Below, piece after piece: positions 34,229 to 43,457 of a stretch of DNA of 64,000 bases. Origin of the DNA: Dechloromonas denitrificans (GTDB lineage: Bacteria; Pseudomonadota; Gammaproteobacteria; Burkholderiales; Rhodocyclaceae); contig NZ_LODL01000021.1 of assembly GCF_001551835.1 (NCBI RefSeq), positions 161,750 through 225,749 of the forward strand, in the 5' to 3' direction. How positions within the stretch are numbered: position 1 is the stretch's first letter; the number at the start of each line of letters is the position of its first letter. The position numbers and the translations under genes are program-made. The notes beneath the pieces are model-generated. The model had not been told where the DNA came from and ran no database searches. It saw only the letters and a list, made by a program, of their open reading frames with translations.

Positions 34229-37200
34229 TCAGCCGGTCAGTTCGATCAGCCGCCCCTGCAACGGAAAATAGATCGCCAGGCGTAGCGGCAGCGGGTCGCC
34301 GGCGAACAGGCCGGCATAACGCGCCAATTGCGGCCGGTAGGTCTCAGCCCGCTGCGCCAGCTGGTCATCTGGCAGGCGTACCGTCTTGTAGTCGATAATC
34401 CAGCGGCAGCCATCGGCGACGAAAATGCGGTCGATGATGTGGTTGACCGGCGCCCCGCCATCGCTGCTGCTCCAGGCTTCTTCGGCCGCCGCCAGGGGGT
34501 GGTCGGCGAGCAGCCAGCGGCCAGTATCGCCGGCCAGCGTTTGGCTCAGGGCAGCGACCACCTCCCCTGCCCCGCTCTCCGCCTCGGCCTCGCCGTGGCC
34601 CTGGGCGAGCAGCCAGCGCCGGTAGGCCGGCTGCAAGCTGGCGACCCTTGCGGTCGACCAGCTTTCCAGGCCGTTTTTCGCGATCAGTTCGAGGCAGCGG
34701 TGCACCAGCGTGCCGACCGAGGCTTCGAGCGACAGGCCGCTTTCCGCCACGTCGAGATCGACCGGGTTGCCGGCCGGACGCAGGCCGCCGGGAATCTGGC
34801 GCAGGCCATCGGCCAATTCGATGTCGCGCAGGCGGACCAGCGGCGGTACGAAGCTGGCCGGATCGATACTGCTGGCGGCTTCGCCGGCCGTGACCAGGCC
34901 GGCCAGTGCCGCGGCGAAGACCGGCTGGGCGACGCCCGGCCAGAGCAGCTTGAGCAGCGTGCCGGCAGCCGGCGCTTTCAGGCCGTCGTCCTTGTTGGCG
35001 TCGGCAACGGCGATGCCGACCAGATGCAGGCGGCGGATGGCGCGGGTGGCGGCGACGTAGAGCAAACGCTCATCTTCGTGCGCCGCGCGTTCGGCTTCCA
35101 GTTTCTTCAGGTAGTCGTAGGCCGTCGGCTCACTGCCCGCCCCCTTGGCTTTGATCGGCGCGACCAGCAGATGCTCGGCGCCGTCGGCCCCGGCCACTTC
35201 GTCCCAGAGCAGCAAGCTACTTTCGTTGCCGCCGGTCTCGCGGTGCAGGCCGGGCAGGATCACGGTATCGAACTCGAGGCCCTTCGACTTGTGCACCGTC
35301 ATCATCTGCACCGCATCGCCGAGCGGGTCGGACGGCGCATAAAGCTCGGCGGCATGGGCGGCCAGCGTCTCGGCGCTCAGATTGCGTGCGGCGACCAGCT
35401 TGTCGACCAGTGCGAAGAAGGCGGCGACATCGTTCAAGGCCTCCGGCGCTTCCAGGCAACGCGGTCCGCCAAGCATCAGCCAGACCCCTTCCAGCCAGCG
35501 CCGCGGATGCAGGCGGGCACGGCCGGCGAAGGCCAGGTCGAGCACCGCGCGCACATGCCGCAGGCGCTGCCGGCCGTCGTCGGACAGGCGGGCAAGGCGG
35601 GTTTCGTCCTGCATCAGTTGCCAGATCGTCTGTTTCTTGTCGTCGGCGGCCAGCGCGTGCAGGTCGGACAGGGTCAGGCCGCACCACGGAGCGCGCAGCA
35701 GGGCCAGCCAATGCACGCGGTCGGCACGATGCTGCAGGGCGCGGAACAGGGTCAGCAGATCCTGGACATGCTGGCGCCCATCCAGGCCTTCGATATCGAC
35801 CGCCTGAAAGCGTAGCTCCGGCGCGCTGCGGCGAATCTCGCCGACCAGTGCATCGAGGTGGCTACGAGCGCGGACCAGCACGGCGACCCGTTCCTCTGGC
35901 GCCTCGCGTCGCGCCTGCTGGATGATGCCCAGCACCTGGCGGGCTTCCTCGGCGATGGCATCCGAGCCATCGCGCTCGATCACCGGATGCACGATCACCC
36001 CGCTGTCGGCTCGTGCCGCCCGGGTCGCCGCCGATTCGGCATAGCGCACGGCGCCGGCCTCGGGGCTGTCGGCGGCCGGGAAGATGCTCGGAAAGGCCGT
36101 ATTGACCCAATCGACGATGCCCGGATAGGAGCGGTTGTTGCGGAACAGCCGCAGGTGGCCGAGCCGGATGTCGCCGATGCCGCGCTCGCGGCAGCGCAGG
36201 AAAAGCCCGACGTCGGCCTTGCGGAAGCGGTAGATCGACTGCATCGGGTCGCCGACCACGAACAGCGTCCGACCGTCGTCCGGCATCCAGCCACGGGTCA
36301 GTTTCTCGATCAGGCCGACCTGGCTCGGGCTGGTGTCCTGGAATTCGTCGACCAGCAGGTGGCGGATGCGGTAATCGAGGGCCTGCGCCAGATCGGTCGG
36401 CGCCTCGTCGTCGCCGAGCGCCAGCCCGGCGCGGGCGGCGATTTCGATGAAATCGACCTCGCCGGCTTCCTGGAAGGCCAGCCACAACTGGCCGGCGGCC
36501 AGCCGGAGCAGGCGCGAAAAGCATTCGACGGTGGCCCATTCGGCGGCGCTCAGCTCCGGCTGCGGCAGCTTGCCGAGGACGCCGAGTTTGTCTTCGATAC
36601 CTGGCAAGCCGGCCAAATCGGCGAGCAGTTCGCCCATCGCCTCCTTTTGCGTCGCCGCTTCCTTGCCGGCCGGGAAGCCGATGTTCTTGTTCAGCGCCTT
36701 GCGCAGCGTGCCGGTGCCTGTCAGCAGCAGGCTGGCCAGCGCCTGCCAGCGCGGCAGATCGTCGATGGCTGCGGTCAACGGCGTCGACCAGTCCAAAAGC
36801 GGCTCCAGCACCTCCGGCACATTGGCCGCGGCAAAGCGGGCGAGCGGCATCAGGCGCTGCTGCCAGGCGCTGTCGAGCAAGCGCCCGACCTGCGCCAGAT
36901 CGCGCTCGATCAGCGCCGCGAAGCCGGCCTCGACTTCGGCCTGCATGGCGCCGCTTTCGATCCGCGTCGCGTGCTGCACCCACTGGTCGCGCCGGCCGAG
37001 CATGCTGACCAGCAGCTTTTCCAGGCGGCCGGCGTTGTTGTCCATGAAAGCCAGCGCCTCAGCCACCACCCCGGCATCGGCCCCGTCGCCCTCGACCATT
37101 TCCAGCGTCCGCCGCGCCGCCGTCGCGTAATGTGCCGCGACATCATCGCTGACCCCGGGCTGGCTGCCGAAACGGCTGAGGTAGGGCATCTGCCGGGCCA

Positions 37201-37630
37201 GGCTGGCGCACAGCGCATCAAGCGTCGTGATGCGCAGGCGGCCGGGGTGGCCGAGCAGGCTCCAGCCGAGCCGGGCGTCGTGGGCCAGCACCTTGGTCGC
37301 CAGATCGAAAGTCAGCTGCTTGTGCGCCTGTTCCGGCAGCTCGCCGCTCGCCGCGCGCTCCAGGCTACCGAGGATGCGGTCGCGCATCTCGGTCGCCGCC
37401 TTGTTGGTGAAGGTCAGCGCCAGCACCTCTTCCGGATTGTCGACGACGGCGAGCAGGCGCAGGTAGCGCTGGGTCAGCAGCTCGGTCTTGCCCGCCCCGG
37501 CCGGCGCCTCGACGATGAAGGAAGCAATTTCGAGCGCCCGCAGCCGGGCGATTTTATCCTCTTCGAGGCGGTCGCCCCCAGGACCAGCCGTTGATTCCAT
37601 GGTCGCCGGCATCGTGGCGGAATCAGTCAT
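34229..37630 (-). CDS. AddA/RecB-like UvrD-family helicase-nuclease
   Basis: 1133 residues. UvrD/Rep helicase motifs run in order: Walker A EAPAGAGKTEL at about 42-52, LTFTNKAATEMRDRI (motif Ia), LLVDEFQDTSP (Walker B), VVGDPMQSIYRFRKA (motif III), TVHKSKGLEFDTVILPG (motif V) and YVAATRAIRRLHLV (motif VI). The last 100 residues carry a PD-(D/E)xK nuclease core (DRIF...WIIDYKT), with Asp, Asp and Lys. This is the larger subunit of an AddAB-type double-strand-break resection enzyme. Its start forms TGATG with the stop of the PAS-GGDEF-EAL gene, which separates it from the AddB-like gene. Confidence 0.93.
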   Translation of the reverse strand: MTDSATMPATMESTAGPGGDRLEEDKIARLRALEIASFIVEAPAGAGKTELLTQRYLRLLAVVDNPEEVLALTFTNKAATEMRDRILGSLERAASGELPEQAHKQLTFDLATKVLAHDARLGWSLLGHPGRLRITTLDALCASLARQMPYLSRFGSQPGVSDDVAAHYATAARRTLEMVEGDGADAGVVAEALAFMDNNAGRLEKLLVSMLGRRDQWVQHATRIESGAMQAEVEAGFAALIERDLAQVGRLLDSAWQQRLMPLARFAAANVPEVLEPLLDWSTPLTAAIDDLPRWQALASLLLTGTGTLRKALNKNIGFPAGKEAATQKEAMGELLADLAGLPGIEDKLGVLGKLPQPELSAAEWATVECFSRLLRLAAGQLWLAFQEAGEVDFIEIAARAGLALGDDEAPTDLAQALDYRIRHLLVDEFQDTSPSQVGLIEKLTRGWMPDDGRTLFVVGDPMQSIYRFRKADVGLFLRCRERGIGDIRLGHLRLFRNNRSYPGIVDWVNTAFPSIFPAADSPEAGAVRYAESAATRAARADSGVIVHPVIERDGSDAIAEEARQVLGIIQQARREAPEERVAVLVRARSHLDALVGEIRRSAPELRFQAVDIEGLDGRQHVQDLLTLFRALQHRADRVHWLALLRAPWCGLTLSDLHALAADDKKQTIWQLMQDETRLARLSDDGRQRLRHVRAVLDLAFAGRARLHPRRWLEGVWLMLGGPRCLEAPEALNDVAAFFALVDKLVAARNLSAETLAAHAAELYAPSDPLGDAVQMMTVHKSKGLEFDTVILPGLHRETGGNESSLLLWDEVAGADGAEHLLVAPIKAKGAGSEPTAYDYLKKLEAERAAHEDERLLYVAATRAIRRLHLVGIAVADANKDDGLKAPAAGTLLKLLWPGVAQPVFAAALAGLVTAGEAASSIDPASFVPPLVRLRDIELADGLRQIPGGLRPAGNPVDLDVAESGLSLEASVGTLVHRCLELIAKNGLESWSTARVASLQPAYRRWLLAQGHGEAEAESGAGEVVAALSQTLAGDTGRWLLADHPLAAAEEAWSSSDGGAPVNHIIDRIFVADGCRWIIDYKTVRLPDDQLAQRAETYRPQLARYAGLFAGDPLPLRLAIYFPLQGRLIELTG

Positions 37631-40221
37631 CAGGGGCCGGCATCCTCGAGTTCAGCGGCAAATTTCTCGGCGAAGGCGACGAACTGCTCAAGCGGCAGCG
37701 GCCGGCTGAAGAAATAGCCCTGGTAGGCATGGCAGCCGGAAGCGGCGAGAAAGTCGCGCTGCGCCGCAGTTTCCACCCCTTCGGCGATGACGCCGAGGCC
37801 CAGGCTGCGGGCCAGCGCAACCACCGTCCGGGCGATCGCCGCGTCGTTCGGGTCGACCAGCACATCGCGCACGAAGGACTGGTCGATCTTCAGCTCATCG
37901 AGTGGCAGGCGTTTCAGGTAGCTCAGCGAGGAATAGCCGGTACCGAAATCGTCGAGCGAGAAACCGACGCCGGCCGCTTTCAGTTCGGACATTTTGCCGA
38001 TCACTTCCTCGACGTTATGGACGAGCAGGCTCTCGGTCAGTTCCAGTTTCAGGCGCTGCGGATTGGCCCCGCTCTGCACCAGCACGGCCAGCACCCGGGC
38101 CACGAAGTCGGGCAGGCGCAACTGATGGGCGCTGACATTCACCGCAATCGTCAGATGCGCCAGCTCCGGCCGGCATGCCCAGACGGCCAACTGCCGACAC
38201 ACGGTTTCCAGCACCCACTGGCCGAGCGGCACGATCAGCCGGGTTTCTTCGGCCAGCGGAATGAAGTCGGCCGGCGACACCATGCCCAGTTCGGGATGCT
38301 GCCAGCGGAGCAGGACTTCGGCGCCGGTCAATCGATCGCCGCCGGCAATCTGCGCCTGGTAGTGGAGCAGGAACTGCTTTTCCTCGACGGCGCGGCGCAG
38401 GTCGGTTTCAAGCAGCGCCCGCTTGAGCAGGCTGGCCTCCATCGCCGGGTCGAAGAAACACAACGCGTCGCGCCCCGCCGCCTTGGCCTTGTACATCGCC
38501 ATGTCGGCCTGCTTGAGCACCTCGTCCATGCTGTCGTGCGGATTGCCGAACAGCGCGACGCCGATGCTCGACGTGCTGTGACACTTGTGGTCGCCCACTT
38601 GGTAGGGTTCCTTCAGGGCGGCGAGGATCTTGTCGCCGACCGCTTTCGCCTGGTCGGCCGCGACCCCGGGGTCGAGGTCCAGGCCTTCGAGCATCACGAC
38701 GAACTCGTCACCGCCGAGGCGGGCCACGGTATCGCCGTCGCGCACGCAACTGGCCAGGCGGCGGGCGACATCCTGCAGCAAAAAGTCGCCCGCCGTGTGA
38801 CCGAGGGTGTCGTTGAGGGTCTTGAAATTATCGAGGTCAATGAAGAGCACGGCACCGCGCAGTTGATTGCGGACGCTGAGGGCCAGCGCATGGTGCAGAC
38901 GGTCGCGCAGTTGCCGCCGGTTGGGCAAGGCGGTCAACGGATCGTAGAAGGCCAGATTCTGGATTTCCTGTTCCGCCGCCTTGCGTTCGCTGATATCGAT
39001 ATGAGTCGCCACGAAATGCGTCGTCTCACCGGACTCGCCCTTGACGGCCGTGATGCTCACCCACTTGGGATAGACCTCGCCATCCTTGCGGCGGTCCCAG
39101 ACTTCGCCCTCCCAGACCCCGGCCTGCGCCAGGCCCTGCCACATCGACGCATAAAAGGCCGCATCGTGCCGGTCGGAGCGGAACAGGCTGGGCGTCTGGC
39201 CGAGCAACTCGTCCGCGGCATAGCCGCTGGATTCGACCAGTGCCCGGTTGACCTTGACGATCCGCCTCTCGCTATCGATCACCATGATGCCGACCTGCGC
39301 CTCGAAGGCGCTGGCCGCCACCCGCCGGTCGGCCTCGAGCCGGCGCGACTCGCTGATGTCCTCGACGATCGACCAGATGTGGCGCTCGCCATCGGCGCCG
39401 GCGACCAGCACGCCGTTCAAGCGGACCGGTACCAGGCTCCCATCCTGGCGCCGATATTCTTTCTCGTAGGGGCCATAGCGCCCGCTGCGGGCCAGCGCAT
39501 CGAGTTGCCGGGCCTCTTCCGCCGCGTACTTTTCCGGGGTCAGTTGCCAATAATCGAGCGCCTTGAGTTGATCGGCGTCATAGGCGCAGAGCTTGCGGAA
39601 GGCCTCGTTGAATTCGATAAAACGGCCGTTCATGTCGGTCAAGGCAATGCCGAGCGGCGACAGCTCGAACAAGCCGCGCAACTTTTCCTCGCTGGCGCGC
39701 AAATCGAGCTGCGCCTGCTTGACCGAACTGATGTCGGAAACCTGGACGAAAAATCCGCGCACGGTGCCATCGACCACATCCGGCACATATTCGGCCAGCG
39801 CATTGCGGACGACCTTGCCATCCGGCGACGGAATGGCCCGCTCGAAGGCTTGCGCTTCACCGCGCAATGCCGCCTCGATGTAGGGCAGGTTGAGCTGATA
39901 GCGTTCCTCGCCGATCACATCCCGGATATGGCGACCGGCAATCTGGGCCGGCTCGAGACCGAACCAGGTCGAATAAGCCTGGTTGCAGAAACAGTTATGC
40001 AACTCCGTGTCCCAGTAGCCGATCATCGCCGGCATGTTGTCGAGAATGCTCAGCGGCAGGCAATGCGCCGCCTGGGCATCGTAACGATCGGCCGTGGCAA
40101 CGGGGCCGGTGCCCGCGGCGGGCCCAAGCAGAGCCGTGAGGCGGGCCACCTCGGCCTGCAGGCGCTGCTTGTCGGCTTCCAGCTCGCGCAGGCGGGCGGC
40201 AAAATGGTCGGGGGAACACAT
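37630..40221 (-). CDS. PAS-PAS-PAS-GGDEF-EAL cyclic di-GMP enzyme
   Basis: 863 residues, no membrane span. An N-terminal coiled coil (about 8-35) is followed by three PAS domains (about 55-175, 180-295, 300-420), a GGDEF domain with intact GGDEF near residue 510, and an EAL domain (about 605-855). The EAL motif reads EVLLR in place of EALLR, a common active variant; DDFGTGYSSLSYLKRLP, KIDQSFV and EGVET are intact. It may make or break cyclic di-GMP. The gene lies between the two subunits of the AddAB-like nuclease and is translationally coupled to the AddA-like gene. Confidence 0.94.
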   Translation of the reverse strand: MCSPDHFAARLRELEADKQRLQAEVARLTALLGPAAGTGPVATADRYDAQAAHCLPLSILDNMPAMIGYWDTELHNCFCNQAYSTWFGLEPAQIAGRHIRDVIGEERYQLNLPYIEAALRGEAQAFERAIPSPDGKVVRNALAEYVPDVVDGTVRGFFVQVSDISSVKQAQLDLRASEEKLRGLFELSPLGIALTDMNGRFIEFNEAFRKLCAYDADQLKALDYWQLTPEKYAAEEARQLDALARSGRYGPYEKEYRRQDGSLVPVRLNGVLVAGADGERHIWSIVEDISESRRLEADRRVAASAFEAQVGIMVIDSERRIVKVNRALVESSGYAADELLGQTPSLFRSDRHDAAFYASMWQGLAQAGVWEGEVWDRRKDGEVYPKWVSITAVKGESGETTHFVATHIDISERKAAEQEIQNLAFYDPLTALPNRRQLRDRLHHALALSVRNQLRGAVLFIDLDNFKTLNDTLGHTAGDFLLQDVARRLASCVRDGDTVARLGGDEFVVMLEGLDLDPGVAADQAKAVGDKILAALKEPYQVGDHKCHSTSSIGVALFGNPHDSMDEVLKQADMAMYKAKAAGRDALCFFDPAMEASLLKRALLETDLRRAVEEKQFLLHYQAQIAGGDRLTGAEVLLRWQHPELGMVSPADFIPLAEETRLIVPLGQWVLETVCRQLAVWACRPELAHLTIAVNVSAHQLRLPDFVARVLAVLVQSGANPQRLKLELTESLLVHNVEEVIGKMSELKAAGVGFSLDDFGTGYSSLSYLKRLPLDELKIDQSFVRDVLVDPNDAAIARTVVALARSLGLGVIAEGVETAAQRDFLAASGCHAYQGYFFSRPLPLEQFVAFAEKFAAELEDAGP

Positions 40222-40338
40222 GATGGGCGGTGGCTCGGGAAACGGTTAATTAATGACGTGCGAAAGGCGAAAAGTACCATTACTGCGACACAATGTGAAA
40301 ATCGATGGCACTAATCCACAGGCCGGCGCGAGAAAAGT

Positions 40339-43044
40339 TCAGCCATCCGCCGGTTGCAGCGCCATTGCCAGCAGCCGTCGGCGTTCCGGCAAGCGGAGCA
40401 GCGGCAGCACCTCGCAATACTGCAAGGCCTTTTCATCGGCAAACATCACCCCGGCCTGCCCTTGCCTGACCTCCCTCGCCACCGCATGCAGTCGTTCGCG
40501 CCAATGGGTGATGACGGCAACCCAGTCGGGGAACTCGGCCGGATCGAAAATTTTCTGCTTGTCGTCGCCGATACCCTGGACGCCGGGCAGGATGTCCTTT
40601 TCGTCGGCGACGCCGGTAAAAGCCGGCTTGTCGAGCAGTACCTTGGCGAAGACGACGGCCGCCACGTCCTCATTGACCAGCGCGGCGTAGATCGGCAACT
40701 GCGGCTCGGTGATGCGGAGCGCCGCCCAGTTCTTGGTGTCGATGCTGGCGCCGGTCTTGTAGTCGATGATCACCTGCCGGCCGTCGGCCAACTGATCGAT
40801 GCGGTCGACGACCATTTTGACCTTGATTTCCTCGATCTCGACCTCGGCCGCCTGTTCGCAGGCGAGCACGTCAAACGGCTGCTCGCGCCGGCTTTCGACC
40901 TGCAGCCAGACCTCGAGCAGGCGGGCCAGGCGCGCCGCCTCCAGGGCGCGGAAACGGGCCGGCAGGGTCAGGCGCCGATCCAGTTCGAAGCTCTGCAGTG
41001 CCTGGTCGACCGCCGTGGCGATCGCCGGCCGACGGCCCGCCTCGCCCAACGCGGCGAGCGCCGCCGACGAGCGAACCGCCGTCCAGAAGGCTTCCAGCGC
41101 CTCGTGAACCAGCGTGCCACGCGCCGCCGGATCGAGCCCTTCGACCGGTTTTTCCATCGCCTCGCCGCCGAGCCGGAACTGGTAATAGGCCCAGGCCGGG
41201 CAAATCGCCTGGGCGCGCAGCAGCCAACTGCCGCCGGAGACCTTTTCGCCTTCCGCCACCGGCGGCGCCACGGCATCCGCCAGTTGCTCGCAGGCCGTCC
41301 CGGCGGCACCGGCCAGTCGCCGGGCCAGGCTACTCACCTCGCCGGCCGGCTCGCGGCTGGCCGGAATGCCGGCAATCAGCGGGCTGGGCCGCAGCACGCG
41401 GTTGCCGTCGGCCTGCGCCCAGGAAAAGGTCACGCTCGGCGCCGCCAGCAACAGCCTGGCATGGACGCGCCGGGCAAAATCGAGCTCGACTTCGGCGCTG
41501 GCATGTGCCGCCCCGGCGGCACGCAGCGCCTCGGCCGGCAACAGCGGATTGGGGCGCGGCGGCGGCGGCCAGAGGTCGTCGTTCATGCCCATCACCCACA
41601 GCGCGTCGAATTCGAGGCCGGCACTTTCGAGCACGCCAAGCACCTGGATCGCCGGCCGGCCGCGCGTTTCCGGCTGGAAGATGCGCTGGCGGCAGAGTTG
41701 TGCCAGGCGATGAACCGCTTCGGCAAAAGCCTGCGCCCCGAGCAGGCCATCGAAACGGCCAAAGCCGTCGAGCACCTCGGCAAAAGCCAGACGGGCCTGG
41801 AATTCATGGCTGGACAGTTCGCGGTCGCCGGGCCAGCCGGCCGCTTTCAGGCACTGGCGAAAAACGCCGGCCCACTGACCGGGCAGCAGCTTGCGCGGCG
41901 CGCTGTCGGCTGCGACGAGCAGGGCCTCAAGCGCCGCCATCGTCTGCGGGCAGAGGGGCGGCTCGTTGTCGGCCAGCCGACCAGCCAGCCGGATCAGGGC
42001 CGGCAAGGTGGTGAAATACGGCAAGTCACGGCGCAACGCGACATCGAGCCGGGCCCGGCCATCCGCCTCGGCATCGCTCGCCGACCAGCCGCTGCTCAAC
42101 AGCAAGGCGGAAAAACGGCTTTGTTCGAGTTTGGCCCGACTACTGCCGAGGGCCAGCAAATCGAGGGCGACGCGGATCAGCGGCAGATCGGCCAGCGCCC
42201 GACCGAGCGAGAAATTGAAGCTGCGCTGCACCTCCGCCGCATCGGGGCGAATCAGTGCCGGGTGCAAGGCATCGTCGAGCTGGAATTCCAGCCGGTCGCG
42301 CACGCCGGCCAGATCGGGGGCGACGATGCCGAGCCGGGCCGCCGGATTGGCCCGCAGTTGCGCCGCGGCCCAGGCAGCGACGGCCACGCATTCGGCCTCG
42401 ACGTCGGCACAGGCCAGGCCGCGACGCTGACCACCGACCAAGGGAATTTCCTCGGTGCGGCGGTCGACGGCCGTTTTTTGCCCATTTTCAAGACTGACAC
42501 CACGCGCCTGCAAGGCCGCCAGCAAACGCAGTTCAAGCGGCGTATGGCGATCGTAACCGACCACGCTGATCGTCGCCGGCAAGGTGAAATGGCCGGCCTC
42601 GATCAGTTCGATCAGGCGCCGCTGCAGCCCGGCTGCATCGATCCAGCCGGCGGCCCGGCAGCGTTTTTCGAATTCAGCCTGCCAACCGATGAAGAGCCGG
42701 GCTTCGTCGGACAGCGCGCTTTCCGCCGGCTGAACATTCCAGACCTGGCTCAGGGCATGCGCTTCGGCGGCCGAGGAGGCCATGCCCTGGATATCGAAGA
42801 GCGGCGCCGCTTCGGTCAACGCAGCGGCAATGACTTTTTCCCAGAGCAGCCGTTCGGCAAAGGCATCGAGAGCGACCGGCAACTCGGCAATGCCGGTCAG
42901 CTGCGCCTCGTCGGCCAGCGTCGCCAGCCACTGGCCAAGGGTCAGGGCCGGCCGGGTCCGCCACACCGCCTGCCCGCCCGGCACCTCGCCGCGCAAGGTC
43001 TGGGCAAGGCGGGTGGTGGCGCAGAGGAATAAAGACTGGCTCAC
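40339..43044 (-). CDS. AddB-like PD-(D/E)xK nuclease subunit (probable DNA repair protein)
   Basis: 901 residues from a GTG start at 43044 with GGAG six bases ahead. The N-terminal part resembles an inactivated UvrD-like helicase, and the C-terminal part carries the nuclease core VVDRIDQLADGRQVIIDYKTG around residues 750-775, followed by PQLPIYAALV. This matches the family annotated as probable DNA repair protein, the AddB-like partner of a UvrD helicase in many betaproteobacteria. It would form the second half of a break-resection enzyme with the protein at 34229-37630. A 117-base gap follows it. Confidence 0.9.
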   Translation of the reverse strand: MSQSLFLCATTRLAQTLRGEVPGGQAVWRTRPALTLGQWLATLADEAQLTGIAELPVALDAFAERLLWEKVIAAALTEAAPLFDIQGMASSAAEAHALSQVWNVQPAESALSDEARLFIGWQAEFEKRCRAAGWIDAAGLQRRLIELIEAGHFTLPATISVVGYDRHTPLELRLLAALQARGVSLENGQKTAVDRRTEEIPLVGGQRRGLACADVEAECVAVAAWAAAQLRANPAARLGIVAPDLAGVRDRLEFQLDDALHPALIRPDAAEVQRSFNFSLGRALADLPLIRVALDLLALGSSRAKLEQSRFSALLLSSGWSASDAEADGRARLDVALRRDLPYFTTLPALIRLAGRLADNEPPLCPQTMAALEALLVAADSAPRKLLPGQWAGVFRQCLKAAGWPGDRELSSHEFQARLAFAEVLDGFGRFDGLLGAQAFAEAVHRLAQLCRQRIFQPETRGRPAIQVLGVLESAGLEFDALWVMGMNDDLWPPPPRPNPLLPAEALRAAGAAHASAEVELDFARRVHARLLLAAPSVTFSWAQADGNRVLRPSPLIAGIPASREPAGEVSSLARRLAGAAGTACEQLADAVAPPVAEGEKVSGGSWLLRAQAICPAWAYYQFRLGGEAMEKPVEGLDPAARGTLVHEALEAFWTAVRSSAALAALGEAGRRPAIATAVDQALQSFELDRRLTLPARFRALEAARLARLLEVWLQVESRREQPFDVLACEQAAEVEIEEIKVKMVVDRIDQLADGRQVIIDYKTGASIDTKNWAALRITEPQLPIYAALVNEDVAAVVFAKVLLDKPAFTGVADEKDILPGVQGIGDDKQKIFDPAEFPDWVAVITHWRERLHAVAREVRQGQAGVMFADEKALQYCEVLPLLRLPERRRLLAMALQPADG

Positions 43045-43072
43045 AACGACTCCGGAAAAATGGCCAAAAAGG

Positions 43073-43417
43073 TCAGTTGACCGCAGCTGGCTGTGCCGGT
43101 TTGGCCGGTTTGGCCGGAGCGACCGGCATGGCTGGCTTGCTGGCTGGCGCAGCCGGGGTCGCCGGCTTGCTCGCCGACGATGCCGTGGGCGGTGCGGCTG
43201 GCTTCGCCGGCGCAGGCTTGGCCTCGGCGGCCGGCTTGCCGGGCATGGCCGGCCGAGCAGGGGCCGCCGGTTTAGCCGCAGAATCGGCGACGGCCGGCAC
43301 AGGTGCCGGCGTTGCCGGCTTGGCCGTTGGCCGAGCCGGCGCTACCGCCTCGGGCTGGCCGATGGCCAACCCGATGCCGAGCAACCAGCTGGCGATAACG
43401 AGGCATAGTGTCTTCAT
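43073..43417 (-). CDS. Ala/Pro/Lys-rich exported low-complexity protein
   Basis: 114 residues. Signal peptide MKTLCLVIASWLLGIGLAIG. The rest is almost entirely Ala, Pro and Lys with repeated PAKPA/KPAxPA units, unstructured and basic. It resembles periplasmic linker or cell-wall-interacting low-complexity proteins. No homologue is known to me. It lies 28 bp before the addB-like gene. Several other open frames cross the same stretch because of its repetitive GC-rich composition, so a spurious call is possible, but the signal peptide and frame favour this one. Confidence 0.6.
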   Translation of the reverse strand: MKTLCLVIASWLLGIGLAIGQPEAVAPARPTAKPATPAPVPAVADSAAKPAAPARPAMPGKPAAEAKPAPAKPAAPPTASSASKPATPAAPASKPAMPVAPAKPAKPAQPAAVN

Positions 43418-43457
43418 GATTTCTCCACTGATTCACAGATCGGCAACGGATAGCCAA

